64,000 bases of DNA from Enterococcus lactis. GTDB lineage: Bacteria; Bacillota; Bacilli; Lactobacillales; Enterococcaceae. Positions 32,362 through 41,199 of this stretch are shown here, piece after piece. The stretch spans positions 41,942 through 105,941 of the forward strand of contig NZ_BNJW01000010.1 in the NCBI RefSeq assembly GCF_015751045.1, written 5' to 3'. Under the pieces are notes generated by a model that made no database searches, was not told the origin of the DNA, and worked only from the letters and a program-made list of their open reading frames with translations. Position 1 is the first letter of the stretch; every line of letters starts with the position of its first letter. A program made the position numbers and the translations under genes.

Positions 32362-34068
32362 TTACCCGTTTTGTTTCATAGCTGTAATTTTCTCTTCTTC
32401 TGGTGTCACGATGACTGTTTTCTGATTTTCATAAATGACGTAACCAGGTTTGGCACCATTTGGCTTGCGGATATGCTTCACTTGTACAAGATCAACTGGT
32501 ACTTGGGCAGAGTATCGGTATTTTGAAAAATAGGCAGCTAACTCGGCAGCTTCGGTAATTGTTTCATCTGAAGGCTGATCACTTTTGATGATGACGTGCG
32601 AACCAGGGATATTTTTTGCATGAAGCCAATAGTCGGTTTTCTTAGCTGTTTTCATTGTCAGCTGGTCATTTTGAAGATTGTTTTTACCGACAAGAATGAG
32701 CGTTCCGTCAGAAGAAAAGTATTGATCAGGCTGAGATGGTTTCTTTTTCTTTTGTTTTTTCTGTGTCTTCTTTTTCAAATAGCCCTCAGCAGTCAATTCT
32801 TCTTTGATTGCTTCGATATCCATCGGACCGGCAATTTCCAGTTGAGATAAGACAGATTCAAGATATTGGATTTCATCTTTGGCTTCTTGGATTTGTTCGC
32901 CGATCAACTTAACGGCGTTCTTCAGCTTTTGGTATCGATGGAAATATTTCTGTGCATTTTGATTTGGCGTCAGCGCCGGATCTAATGCTATTTTGATTGG
33001 CCGATCTTCTTCATAATAATTAGGTAAAACAACTTCTTTTGCGCCACGTGGTACTTGTGTCAGAAAGGTAGTAAGTAGTTCGCCATCTCTACGGTAATTC
33101 TCAGCGTTTTCGGATTCTTTGAGTGTTTGTTCACGTTTTTTCAATTTATTTTTATTTCGTTTTAGTTCATTTTCGATTTTTCGGATCAGTTCTCCGCCTT
33201 GTTGTTTTGCCCAATCTTTCTCCGCTTTTTCGTGATAATAGCTATCTAATAATTGACTGAGTGTTGGATAAGTTGTCACAGCAGATGCTTGTTCGGAAAA
33301 TACCTGATAAACAATCGGCGTAAAAAAATCTTTATTTGTCGTTTCGTAAAAAGTAGGAATAGGGTGATTGATGATCGACGAGAAAAATTCTTCCCAAACA
33401 ACCATTTTTTCATTAGGACGTTCAAGCAATCTCTTGGTCAGCTCTTGAGCAGTATCGAAACCGATTCCCTGAAACTGATGTTGGATTGCTTTTGGTTCTA
33501 GTTCAGTTTGAGAAAGTCGCTGAAAGATTTTTTCTTTATCGGAGCTAAATGGATTCAAGACCTCTTGTTTTGGCGGAGCAATGTATTCTACGCCGGGAAG
33601 CAAAGAACGATAAGTGTTTTGAGAGCTTCCGATGTGTTTGATCGCGTCCAATATTTTCCCAGTTTCTTGATTAACTAAGACGATCGTGCTATGACGTCCC
33701 ATTAATTCAACGATCAATATGATATTCTGTAGATCGCCCAACTCGTTGCGCTTAGCAAAGTGAAAATGGATCACTCGATCGTTTTCGATTTGTTCGATGT
33801 TTTCTAAAATAGCACCATCCAAATACTTTCGAAGCATCATCACGAAGTTAGGCGGATTATCAGGATTCTGATAATCGATTTGGGTAATCTGTACACGAGC
33901 ATAACTAGGGTGCGCAGATAATAATAATCGATGGTTTTTGCCGCGTGAACGAATCACCAGCACGATTTCATTTTCATAAGGCTGATGGATTTTCGAGATC
34001 CGACCAGATAGTAACGTTTCACGCAATTCGTTGACCATCGCATGGGTAAATACACCATCAAAGGACAT
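32362..34068 (-). CDS. rqcH: Rqc2 homologue RqcH (FbpA/NFACT family, fibronectin-binding-protein-like)
   Basis: A 568-residue NFACT protein. In Bacillus, RqcH binds stalled 50S subunits and adds alanine tails to nascent chains for degradation; homologues (EfbA in E. faecalis) were first named as fibronectin-binding proteins. It has NFACT-N (about 1-200; SFDGVFTHAMVNEL, MGRHSTIVLV), a long coiled-coil middle (about 280-440) and NFACT-R (DYWLHAKNIPGSHVII, about 480-500). It has no signal peptide, so any surface role would need non-classical export. Monocistronic on the minus strand. Confidence 0.92.
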   Translation of the reverse strand: MSFDGVFTHAMVNELRETLLSGRISKIHQPYENEIVLVIRSRGKNHRLLLSAHPSYARVQITQIDYQNPDNPPNFVMMLRKYLDGAILENIEQIENDRVIHFHFAKRNELGDLQNIILIVELMGRHSTIVLVNQETGKILDAIKHIGSSQNTYRSLLPGVEYIAPPKQEVLNPFSSDKEKIFQRLSQTELEPKAIQHQFQGIGFDTAQELTKRLLERPNEKMVVWEEFFSSIINHPIPTFYETTNKDFFTPIVYQVFSEQASAVTTYPTLSQLLDSYYHEKAEKDWAKQQGGELIRKIENELKRNKNKLKKREQTLKESENAENYRRDGELLTTFLTQVPRGAKEVVLPNYYEEDRPIKIALDPALTPNQNAQKYFHRYQKLKNAVKLIGEQIQEAKDEIQYLESVLSQLEIAGPMDIEAIKEELTAEGYLKKKTQKKQKKKKPSQPDQYFSSDGTLILVGKNNLQNDQLTMKTAKKTDYWLHAKNIPGSHVIIKSDQPSDETITEAAELAAYFSKYRYSAQVPVDLVQVKHIRKPNGAKPGYVIYENQKTVIVTPEEEKITAMKQNG

Positions 34069-34257
34069 GGCTCATTCCTCATTTCTTTTCATAAGTATGT
34101 TCATTATAACGAAAAAAAGAAGAAAAACCAATTTGTCCGAATAGTGAAGCAAAAGTCTAGAAAAAACTTGGACTAATTACATAAAAAACAGTGTTTCTAT
34201 CGTTGAAATCCAAATTTTTAGGTATAATAAAAAATAGGAGAAAAAGTAGAAAAGAAG

Positions 34258-34881
34258 GTGTTTGTTATTTGGGAAGCAGTTAAATCGAGAGTACAAGAAA
34301 TGAATGATCATTTCTCAGTGTCATTCGCAGAAAATCCAAGTAAGTATTTTCGACGTCTTGTGTTTCTGCTCATCTTATCATTGCTGCTAACAATTGCGAT
34401 GTTTTTGTTGCCGGAAAAAATCCGAGAAGAGCAAGTAAATAGTCTCGTTTATTCATCCATACCAACCAGTAAATTAAAACCTTTTGCTTACAGCCAAGCG
34501 GATCAGAAAATCAAACAAAGCCGAGCGATATCGGTGATGTTCAGCAAACCGAACGGGAAAACCTATCAGGATGTGCTGGATGTCTTTAATGATCCTGAGC
34601 TTATGGAAGAATTGAATCGACCGATCTTTTATTATCCGATCGTTTATGATGTACATGAACTGGAACAAAAATATAACATACGAACGGATGAAGTGACATT
34701 TATTTTCTTTGATGGAGGAAAAGAAGCAAATCGGATAACTGCGGGTAAGGGAGGAATAACTGATTTTGATAAGGAGTTGATCCCTGAGCTGAATCGACTA
34801 CCGTTAGCCAATATCAAACAATTAGAAGAAGAAATGGATAGAACAGGAACAGCTTCCCCAAATGCCGAGACTGCTAATTGA
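34258..34881 (+). CDS. Hypothetical membrane-anchored protein
   Basis: A 207-residue protein not recognised by family. One membrane segment (about 34-51) separates a short N-terminal region from an extracytoplasmic domain of about 150 residues with a possible thioredoxin-like pattern (YYPIVYDVHELEQKYNI ... VTFIFFDGG) but no Cys pair. The start is uncertain: GTG 34258 overlaps AGAAGG, and an ATT eight bases on would have better spacing. Monocistronic. Confidence 0.65.
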   Translation: MFVIWEAVKSRVQEMNDHFSVSFAENPSKYFRRLVFLLILSLLLTIAMFLLPEKIREEQVNSLVYSSIPTSKLKPFAYSQADQKIKQSRAISVMFSKPNGKTYQDVLDVFNDPELMEELNRPIFYYPIVYDVHELEQKYNIRTDEVTFIFFDGGKEANRITAGKGGITDFDKELIPELNRLPLANIKQLEEEMDRTGTASPNAETAN

Positions 34882-34987
34882 GTCGTTAGCGTGATGAAAT
34901 GGTGGCTCTATATAGTGCTATTTTTAATTATCAGAACAAGTGATGTTTGATCTTCAAAATAACAAATGAAAAAAATGAAAAATATAG

Positions 34988-35016
34988 TTGACGAAATTCA
35001 AAAATTCGATTAGACT
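34988..35016 (+). promoter_or_regulatory. Promoter of the trpXYZ leader
   Basis: TTGACG and TAGACT separated by 17 bases, about 30 bases before the leader-peptide ATG. Confidence 0.65.
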
Positions 35017-35048
35017 TAAATCAATTCTTAAGGAAAGGGTGACCTGTA

Positions 35049-35111
35049 ATGAACTTATCAAAACGTATTTCAGCAGAGAACAAAAAAAATTGGCGCAGCT
35101 GGCGTAGATAA
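35049..35111 (+). CDS. Candidate Trp-codon leader peptide of trpXYZ
   Basis: A 20-residue frame, MNLSKRISAE then NKKNWRSWRR, with Trp codons at positions 15 and 18 and four Arg codons. It is preceded by AAGGAAAGGG about ten bases before the ATG and by a promoter, and followed directly by overlapping hairpins ending in a terminator. The next structural genes encode a tryptophan-type ABC transporter. Two Trp codons in 20, close to the stop, are the hallmark of a ribosome-stalling leader. Function is inferred from sequence and context. Confidence 0.75.
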   Translation: MNLSKRISAENKKNWRSWRR

Positions 35112-35230
35112 GTTGTATTAATGGTGAAACTTTCCCATAGATACAACTTTTTAGAGTGCATTTCTAAAGCTTGTATCTATGCTAGACATGAACATTGACT
35201 GCCGCATAGATCCTATCTATGCGGTTTTTT
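35111..35230 (+). promoter_or_regulatory. Ribosome-mediated attenuator with mutually exclusive hairpins
   Basis: Four overlapping stems can be drawn. A: AGTTGTAT (35111-35118) with ATACAACT (35141-35148), extended by ATGG/CCAT. B: AGATACAA (35139-) with TTGTATCT (35171-35178), extended by TTTAGA/TCTAAA. C: ATCTATGC (35175-35182) with GCATAGAT (35204-35211). D, the terminator: CCGCATAGAT/ATCTATGCGG then six T (35202-35230). A excludes B, B excludes C, and C excludes D. A ribosome stalled on the Trp codons leaves A free (so C forms and transcription reads through). A ribosome at the stop codon covers A's 5' arm (so B and D form and transcription ends). Confidence 0.78.
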
Positions 35231-35235
35231 GTGTA

Positions 35236-35269
35236 AAGACAATGACCGTTTTGGCCATTGTCTTTTTTT
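35236..35269 (+). terminator. Second terminator hairpin in the trpXYZ leader
   Basis: Stem AAGACAATG/CATTGTCTT with inner CC/GG and loop GTTTT, then seven T. It follows the attenuator terminator by only about six bases and precedes trpX by about 60. No competing antiterminator was found for it. Confidence 0.75.
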
Positions 35270-35330
35270 GTAGACTGGATACTTGCCTGATTATAATAAA
35301 TAAAAAGATTGACTTTGCAGGAGGAAAAAA

Positions 35331-36380
35331 ATGAAAAACAAACGTTTAATAACAGTTGTAGTAATTATTTTAGTTTATTTAGCAGGCGCATTTATTTATG
35401 GAAAAGCCTCAGGCGAAAAAGAAAGTACTTCGACGAACCAGACAAAAAAAACAACAGTTGTCGGGGTATTGCAATATGTGAGCCATCCGGCATTAGATGA
35501 GATTTATCGAGGGATCAAAGATGGCCTGAAAGAAGAAGGATTAAAAGAAGGAGAAAATCTTGAAATCAAATTTCAAAATGGACAAGCCGATCAGAGCAAG
35601 CTAGCCACAATGAGTCAACAACTAGTACAATCCGATCCTGATGTTTTGATCGGAATCGCAACGCCTGCTGCTCAATCATTAGCAAACACGACTTCGTCCA
35701 TCCCCGTTGTATTAGGTGCTGTAACGGATCCTGTGGGGGCTGGATTAGTTGCTTCTTTAGAGAAACCTGGTGGAAATGTGACAGGTGTTTCTGATCAGCC
35801 GCCTGTTGCTTCACAAATCAAGCTTGCTTCTGATTTGCTGCCAAATGCAAAAAAAGCCGGAATCTTGTATGCTTCTTCGGAAGATAATTCAAAGTACCAA
35901 GTAGCACAAGCGGAAGAAGCTGCAAAAAAAGAAGGGTTAGAAGCAGTAAAATATGCGGTGCCTTCCACTAATGAGATTGCACAAACGGTTCAAGTGATGA
36001 GCCGACAAGTCGATTTTATCTATGTTCCATTAGACAATACGATTGCCAATGCTATGCAGACAGTGGTGAAAGAAGCGAATAAAGCAAATATCCCCGTCAT
36101 TCCTTCTGTTGATACAATGGTAGAACAAGGCGGACTAGCAACAATCGGGATCAATCAATATCAATTAGGGCTTCAAAGCGGTAAGATGGCGGCAGAACTT
36201 GCGAGCGGAAAAGAAAAACCGGAAACGACGCCTGTTTATACGTTTGATCAAGGGGATACAGTGATCAATCAATCTCAGGCTGATCGCTTAGGAATCACGA
36301 TTCCCCAATCGATGAAAGAAAAAGCCAAAATCATTACAGATGACTCGCAACAAGAAACATCTAAGGAGGATGACAAATGA
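35331..36380 (+). CDS. trpX: Tryptophan-type ABC transporter substrate-binding protein
   Basis: A 349-residue type I periplasmic-binding-fold protein of the TrpX/ABC_sub_bind (PF04392-like) family. An N-terminal hydrophobic segment (about 5-24) is followed by a low-complexity linker. There is no lipobox Cys, so it is predicted to stay anchored by an uncleaved segment or be cut by signal peptidase I. Binding-fold hallmarks include VVGVLQYVSHPALDEIYRG and PVVLGAVTDPVGAGLV. Tryptophan specificity rests on the family and on the Trp-codon leader. Strong AGGAGG; overlaps the permease gene by four bases. Confidence 0.87.
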   Translation: MKNKRLITVVVIILVYLAGAFIYGKASGEKESTSTNQTKKTTVVGVLQYVSHPALDEIYRGIKDGLKEEGLKEGENLEIKFQNGQADQSKLATMSQQLVQSDPDVLIGIATPAAQSLANTTSSIPVVLGAVTDPVGAGLVASLEKPGGNVTGVSDQPPVASQIKLASDLLPNAKKAGILYASSEDNSKYQVAQAEEAAKKEGLEAVKYAVPSTNEIAQTVQVMSRQVDFIYVPLDNTIANAMQTVVKEANKANIPVIPSVDTMVEQGGLATIGINQYQLGLQSGKMAAELASGKEKPETTPVYTFDQGDTVINQSQADRLGITIPQSMKEKAKIITDDSQQETSKEDDK

Positions 36381-37258
36381 TCGTATCAGCTATTTCACAG
36401 GGCATGCTTTGGGCAATATTAGGATTAGGGATTTTCATGACCTATCGGATCTTAGATTTTCCTGATATGACGACAGAAGGGTCCTTCCCATTAGGTGCTG
36501 CTGTCTGTGTGACAGCTATTACTCATGGGGTAGCGCCGATTTTAGCTACGTTATTGGGCGTAGGCGCTGGTATGGTAGCAGGACTCATTACAGGGTTACT
36601 TTATACAAAAGGAAAGATACCGGTTATTCTAGCAGGGATTTTAGTGATGTCAGGATTGAACTCAGTTATTTTGTTTGTGATGCGAACACCAAATCTTTCT
36701 TTATTGAATCATCCGATTCTACAAGACAGCTTCCATCGCTTTGGGTTACCGGATTACTTTGACACAGTCCTTCTTGGCTTCATCTCTTTGGGCATCTTGA
36801 TTGCTGTACTGCTATTCTTCTTCAATACAGATTTAGGTCAAGGCTATATTGCGACAGGAGACAACGAAACGATGGCTCGGTCGTTAGGGATAAAAACCGA
36901 TCGTATGAAAATTTTAGGTTTGACTTTGTCTAACGGTGTCATTGCGTTATCCGGTGCGCTGATTGCCCAGAATGACGGATATGCAGATGTAAATAAAGGG
37001 ATTGGCGTGATCGTCATCGGTCTTGCTTCCATCATCATCGGTGAAGTGATTTTCCAAGAATTGACGCTAGCAGAAAGATTGATTGCTATTGTTGTCGGCA
37101 GTATCATTTATCAGCTATTGATCTTAGTAGTAATCAAACTAGGGTTTGACACGACTTATCTGAAGTTGTTCTCCGCTATCATCTTAGCTATTTGTCTGAT
37201 GATCCCGCAATTGAAGAAAGCACTGAACTTAAAAACGGGTTTTGAGAAGGAGGCCTAG
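36377..37258 (+). CDS. trpY: ABC transporter permease (tryptophan uptake)
   Basis: A 293-residue integral membrane permease of the branched-chain-type (BPD_transp_2) family with about eight or nine membrane segments. It includes the segment NETMARSLGIKTDRMKILGL, which fits the coupling helix that contacts the ATPase. Translationally coupled to trpX and two bases before trpZ. Confidence 0.88.
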   Translation: MIVSAISQGMLWAILGLGIFMTYRILDFPDMTTEGSFPLGAAVCVTAITHGVAPILATLLGVGAGMVAGLITGLLYTKGKIPVILAGILVMSGLNSVILFVMRTPNLSLLNHPILQDSFHRFGLPDYFDTVLLGFISLGILIAVLLFFFNTDLGQGYIATGDNETMARSLGIKTDRMKILGLTLSNGVIALSGALIAQNDGYADVNKGIGVIVIGLASIIIGEVIFQELTLAERLIAIVVGSIIYQLLILVVIKLGFDTTYLKLFSAIILAICLMIPQLKKALNLKTGFEKEA

Positions 37259-37260
37259 TA

Positions 37261-38031
37261 ATGACAGATATATTGACAATCAAAAACGGCAGAAAAGTCG
37301 TAAACAATGGAATGAATGAAGAGAAAGTGCTATTGGATGAAATCAACCTTACAATCAGAGAAGGGGACTTCATCACTGTCCTTGGAGGGAATGGTGCTGG
37401 AAAAAGCACATTGTTCAATACGATTGCTGGTACGCTTCAACTCAGTCAAGGATCGATCTCTTTTAAAGATCAGCTGATCACAAAAGATTCAGAAGAAAAA
37501 AGAGCACGATTTCTTTCTCGGGTTTTCCAAGACCCTAAGATGGGAACGGCTCCCCGAATGACTGTAGCAGAAAATCTGCTGCTTGCACAAAAAAGAGGAC
37601 AAAAGCGGAAATTCCGTTTACGTAACTTGAAAAATCAAAAAGAAGATTTTTTCAGACTATGTCAAGAAGTCGGTAATGGCCTAGAACAACATTTGGATAC
37701 TCCAGCAGGGGAATTATCTGGCGGTCAACGGCAAGCATTAAGTTTGCTGATGGCGACGATCACGGCTCCTGAACTACTGTTATTAGATGAACATACTGCC
37801 GCTTTAGATCCTAAAACAGCTAAAGCATTAATGCAGTTAACAAATCAGCGGATCAATGAACAAAAATTGACTTGTCTCATGATCACGCATCGAATGGAAG
37901 ACGCCTTGAAATACGGAAATCGTCTGATCGTACTCCAAAAAGGAAAAATCGTTCAGGATCTTTCTGAAAAAGAAAAGCAACATTTGACAATGGGCGACCT
38001 TTTGCAATTCTTTGAAGAAGTAGTGGATTGA
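37261..38031 (+). CDS. trpZ: ABC transporter ATP-binding protein (tryptophan uptake)
   Basis: A 256-residue ATPase. Walker A GGNGAGKST lies near residues 42-50, the signature is LSGGQRQALSL, Walker B LLLLDEHTAALD and the switch His in MITHR. It powers the TrpXY importer. AAGGAGG in the end of trpY serves as its ribosome binding site. Confidence 0.92.
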   Translation: MTDILTIKNGRKVVNNGMNEEKVLLDEINLTIREGDFITVLGGNGAGKSTLFNTIAGTLQLSQGSISFKDQLITKDSEEKRARFLSRVFQDPKMGTAPRMTVAENLLLAQKRGQKRKFRLRNLKNQKEDFFRLCQEVGNGLEQHLDTPAGELSGGQRQALSLLMATITAPELLLLDEHTAALDPKTAKALMQLTNQRINEQKLTCLMITHRMEDALKYGNRLIVLQKGKIVQDLSEKEKQHLTMGDLLQFFEEVVD

Positions 38032-38075
38032 TCTCGACAGAAAAATCCCTTTCAGTAGAAGAACTTGAAAACTCA

Positions 38076-38105
38076 TTGACATCTTCCTTTGATTCATCCT
38101 ATACT
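38076..38105 (+). promoter_or_regulatory. Promoter of aroE
   Basis: Consensus TTGACA and TATACT separated by 18 bases, 45 bases after trpZ. Transcription would give a leader of nearly 200 bases before aroE. Confidence 0.75.
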
Positions 38106-38229
38106 TAAAACAATAAGCAATTGAACATATTTGGGTGTTTTGTAGGATCACGTAGTCAATGATTTTAACAATTAAATAGAATATTCTTTGCTCTGACAAG
38201 TAAACGATGAGAAAAGAATTTGCTACTTT

Positions 38230-38280
38230 CCACCTAGACGTTTCGTACTTTTTCGTATCAAACGCTAAGTGGCTTTTTTT
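38230..38280 (+). terminator. Terminator hairpin inside the aroE leader
   Basis: Stem CCACcTAGaCGTTT/AAACGCTAaGTGG, then C and seven T. It lies between the aroE promoter and aroE, so it must be either an attenuator or a leaky terminator shared with trpXYZ. Confidence 0.65.
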
Positions 38281-38308
38281 ATTGAAGCAAGAACAAAGGA
38301 GGAATAAG

Positions 38309-39163
38309 ATGATTTCTGGAAAAACCAAATTAGCTGGGCTCTTTGCTGATCCGGCTTCTCACAGTTTATCTCCATTGATGCACAATACTGCTTTTGAAGC
38401 AAACAACATCGATGCGGTATATTTAGCTTTCAAAGTAAACCCAATGAATTTAAAGCAAGCAGTCGAAAGTATTCGAACTTTTGATATGTTAGGTGTAAAC
38501 CTTTCAATGCCGAATAAAACAGCGGTTATTCCTTATCTGGATGAGGTAAGCCAGGAAGCACAATTGATCGGAGCAGTAAATACGATCGTGCACGAAAAGG
38601 GTCGTTTGATTGGCTATAATACTGATGGTGCGGGCTTCATGCAATCTGTGCAAGAAGCTGGGATTTCGGTCAAAAAGAAAAAAATGACTCTACTGGGCGC
38701 TGGAGGTGCAGCAAAGGCAGTCACTGTTCAAGCGGCGTTAGACGGCGCTAAGGAAATCGTAGTTTATAAACGAAACAACCAAACATTCGCTCAAGTAAAA
38801 GAAACATTCGAACAACTCAGCTATCGAACTTCTTGTGAGATAAAAGTTCGTGATTTTGCCGATACAGATCAATTAAGAAAAGACTTGAAAGAAAGCTGCC
38901 TTCTAGTCAATGCAACAGATATCGGGATGGGCAAGAAAATCGATCAGTCACCGCTCTTAGATATAAGCATGATGCATGAGAATCTAGCGGTTTTTGATTT
39001 GATTTATGCACCTAGAGAAACACGTTTATTAAAAGAAGCAAAAAAAGTAGGAGCAAAAGGATACAATGGACTTGGCATGTTGATCTACCAAGGAGCAATC
39101 GCATTTGAATTATGGACAAAGGAAAAGATACCGATCCATGTGATTGAAAAGCTGTTTGATTAA
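38309..39163 (+). CDS. aroE: Shikimate dehydrogenase
   Basis: Reduces 3-dehydroshikimate to shikimate with NADPH. The 284 residues contain the substrate-binding SHSLSPLMHN near residue 18, the catalytic Lys/Asp region NLSMPNKTAVIPYLD and YNTDGAGF, and the nucleotide loop GAGGAAKAV. The frame is open back to 38207, but AAGGAGG lies directly before the ATG at 38309. No other aro genes are adjacent, so it may be a YdiB-like paralogue. The neighbouring trp transporter makes an aromatic-amino-acid link attractive. Confidence 0.92.
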   Translation: MISGKTKLAGLFADPASHSLSPLMHNTAFEANNIDAVYLAFKVNPMNLKQAVESIRTFDMLGVNLSMPNKTAVIPYLDEVSQEAQLIGAVNTIVHEKGRLIGYNTDGAGFMQSVQEAGISVKKKKMTLLGAGGAAKAVTVQAALDGAKEIVVYKRNNQTFAQVKETFEQLSYRTSCEIKVRDFADTDQLRKDLKESCLLVNATDIGMGKKIDQSPLLDISMMHENLAVFDLIYAPRETRLLKEAKKVGAKGYNGLGMLIYQGAIAFELWTKEKIPIHVIEKLFD

Positions 39164-39340
39164 AAAAGGATAATAGATAAAGATTTTTTATTCTCGCATA
39201 AACGGTCTCAAGAAAAGTAATTCTTTATGTATCGAAGCATTTATTTCGTTATTTTTTATTAAATTATCAAAAAATGATAGGCTTTTGTCGATTGGTTATC
39301 GTATCCTTTATTTATCAGTAAGAAACGAGGAGGAACCACA

Positions 39341-40504
39341 ATGAGTCGGATGGATCGCTATAAGGACATCCATAAGAAGGCGAAACCTCTGAAGCGGGAT
39401 ACGGGGAGTATTTTTGCTAGAAGAGAACGAAAACGAACGCGTGTGGAAAATGAGGAAGATGCTACCCGTATTTATGAAAGAGAGCAGCATTCATTTGAAG
39501 ATTTGAACCAACACGAACAACAGATATATATAGATGTACCAAGAGCAGAAGAACAACAAAAAATTAAAAAATTTTTCAATCGGCAAAAGAAGAACAAACC
39601 GTTGAAACCTCGAAGAAAGCGATCGTGGAAAAAAATCATTCTATCGATTTTGCTTGTTTTGATCCTTTATTCAGGTATCTCATTTTTTATTGGTAAATAT
39701 GTAGCTGAACATGACACAAGCTTAGAGGCAGCGACTTCAGAAACCTTTCATGGGCAAAAAGCGACGAATGGTGCGCATAATATTTTGATCCTTGGGAGTG
39801 ATACACGCGGAGAAGATGCCGGGCGAGCCGATACGATCATGGTCTTACAGTTGGATGGTCCTTCCCATAAGCCGAAACTGATTTCTTTTATGCGCGACAG
39901 CTTCGTTACGATCCCAGGGGTAGGACAAAATAAGATCAATTCAGCTTATGCATACGGAGGAGCCGATTTAGTGCGTCAGACTTTAGTAGAAAATTTTGGA
40001 ATCAATTGTCAATACTATGCGAAAGTCGATTTCAAGTCGTTTGAAAAAGTGATCGATGCCTTGTTCATGAACGGAGTGAAGATCGATGCAGAAAAAGATC
40101 TGAATCTGGATGGTGTAGATATTAAAAAAGGGGTCCAGAAGATGGATGGACATGTTCTTTTGCAATATGCACGTTTCCGAATGGATGAAGAAGGAGACTT
40201 TGGCCGTGTCAGACGCCAACAGCAAGTAATGAACGCTATTTTCAGCCAATTGAAGAATCCATTGAATCTGATCCGTGCACCTTATGCAGCTGGTAAAGCT
40301 TTAGGGTATACATCCACAGATGTCACTGCTTGGTTCTTGACGAAAAATCTCTTTTCGATTGCACGAGGAGCTGGTGGCATTGATCGAATAAGTGTGCCAG
40401 TAGACGGTTCGTGGAATTATGGGCAAAGTGATTATGCTGGCAGTATTCTTGAAATTGATAATCAAATGAATCAAGCTGCTATTACAGATTTTTTGAATAA
40501 ATGA
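39341..40504 (+). CDS. LytR-CpsA-Psr (LCP) family cell-wall glycopolymer transferase
   Basis: A 387-residue membrane protein that would attach teichoic acid or capsule polymers to peptidoglycan. A long charged cytoplasmic head (1-95) precedes one TM (about 97-118). The extracellular LCP domain contains LGSDTR, AGRADTIMVLQ, SFMRDSFVTIPG, YAYGGADLV and YARFRMDEEGDFGRVRRQQ, with the Asp/Arg residues for pyrophosphate binding. In enterococci this family includes Psr. The head is longer than average. AGGAGG precedes the ATG. Confidence 0.92.
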   Translation: MSRMDRYKDIHKKAKPLKRDTGSIFARRERKRTRVENEEDATRIYEREQHSFEDLNQHEQQIYIDVPRAEEQQKIKKFFNRQKKNKPLKPRRKRSWKKIILSILLVLILYSGISFFIGKYVAEHDTSLEAATSETFHGQKATNGAHNILILGSDTRGEDAGRADTIMVLQLDGPSHKPKLISFMRDSFVTIPGVGQNKINSAYAYGGADLVRQTLVENFGINCQYYAKVDFKSFEKVIDALFMNGVKIDAEKDLNLDGVDIKKGVQKMDGHVLLQYARFRMDEEGDFGRVRRQQQVMNAIFSQLKNPLNLIRAPYAAGKALGYTSTDVTAWFLTKNLFSIARGAGGIDRISVPVDGSWNYGQSDYAGSILEIDNQMNQAAITDFLNK

Positions 40505-40614
40505 TCATAAAAAAGATCAAGAAGACAAGGCTTTTGTCATGAATCAATCAAACGATTCACTCGTAAAAAACGCTTTCTTATGGTAGATTATAACCAAGAA
40601 AGGAGCTGTTTTCA

Positions 40615-41025
40615 TTGGATATCTATCTGAACTTCAAAAATGAGTCTCGTGAAGCCATCGCTTTTTATGAAAAAGTTTTTGAGACTGAAGCATCAGGTAT
40701 CACCACATACGGTGAAATGCCTGGAATAGAACAAATGAACTTGCCAGAAGAAGCAAAAAATCTAATCACGAATGCACGGTTGAACATTTATGATACATTA
40801 GTTATGTTTGCAGATACGCCAGAAGGAATCGGTCCTGAATTGATTGTTGGAAATAATGTTTCTTTAGTCATCCAAACAAGAAATGAAGAAGAAACGAAGC
40901 GTCTATTTGAAAGCTTAGCTGAGGGTGGTAAGATTGAGATGCCGCTGGATAGTGTTCCGTGGGCTCAATTGTATGGGATGGTAACTGATCGATTTGGCAT
41001 CAACTGGCAGATTAACCAAGAGTGA
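40615..41025 (+). CDS. VOC-superfamily (PhnB-like) protein
   Basis: A 136-residue protein of the PhnB/glyoxalase-like VOC fold: YLNFKNESREAIAFYEKVF at the start, LVIQTRNEEETKRLFESLAEGG in the middle and YGMVTDRFGINWQIN at the end. Function within this group is mostly unknown, and metal ligands are not clearly conserved. TTG start behind AAGGAG (nine bases). Monocistronic, with a strong terminator. Confidence 0.83.
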   Translation: MDIYLNFKNESREAIAFYEKVFETEASGITTYGEMPGIEQMNLPEEAKNLITNARLNIYDTLVMFADTPEGIGPELIVGNNVSLVIQTRNEEETKRLFESLAEGGKIEMPLDSVPWAQLYGMVTDRFGINWQINQE

Positions 41026-41050
41026 CAGCTAAAGATGAATATTTTCTAGA

Positions 41051-41096
41051 AACATCAAGCAGCAAACGGAACATCGTTTGTTTGCTTGATGTTTTT
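41051..41096 (+). terminator. Terminator after the VOC gene
   Basis: About 17-bp stem (ACATCAAGCAgcAAACG/CGTTTgtTTGCTTGATGT), six-base loop, then six T. Confidence 0.85.
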
Positions 41097-41199
41097 TGTG
41101 CCTGTTTCGACTATACGGTATCTTTTTTTTATTGCCAGATGCGAAAATATGTTCCATAATAGAGAAGTCCGCAAAAAATCAAGTAACGGAGGTCAGAAG

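Noticed and set aside
38106..38308. T-box riboswitch in the aroE leader
   Set aside because: No T-box sequence (AGGGTGGNACCGCG-like) and no specifier stem; only a terminator hairpin is present.
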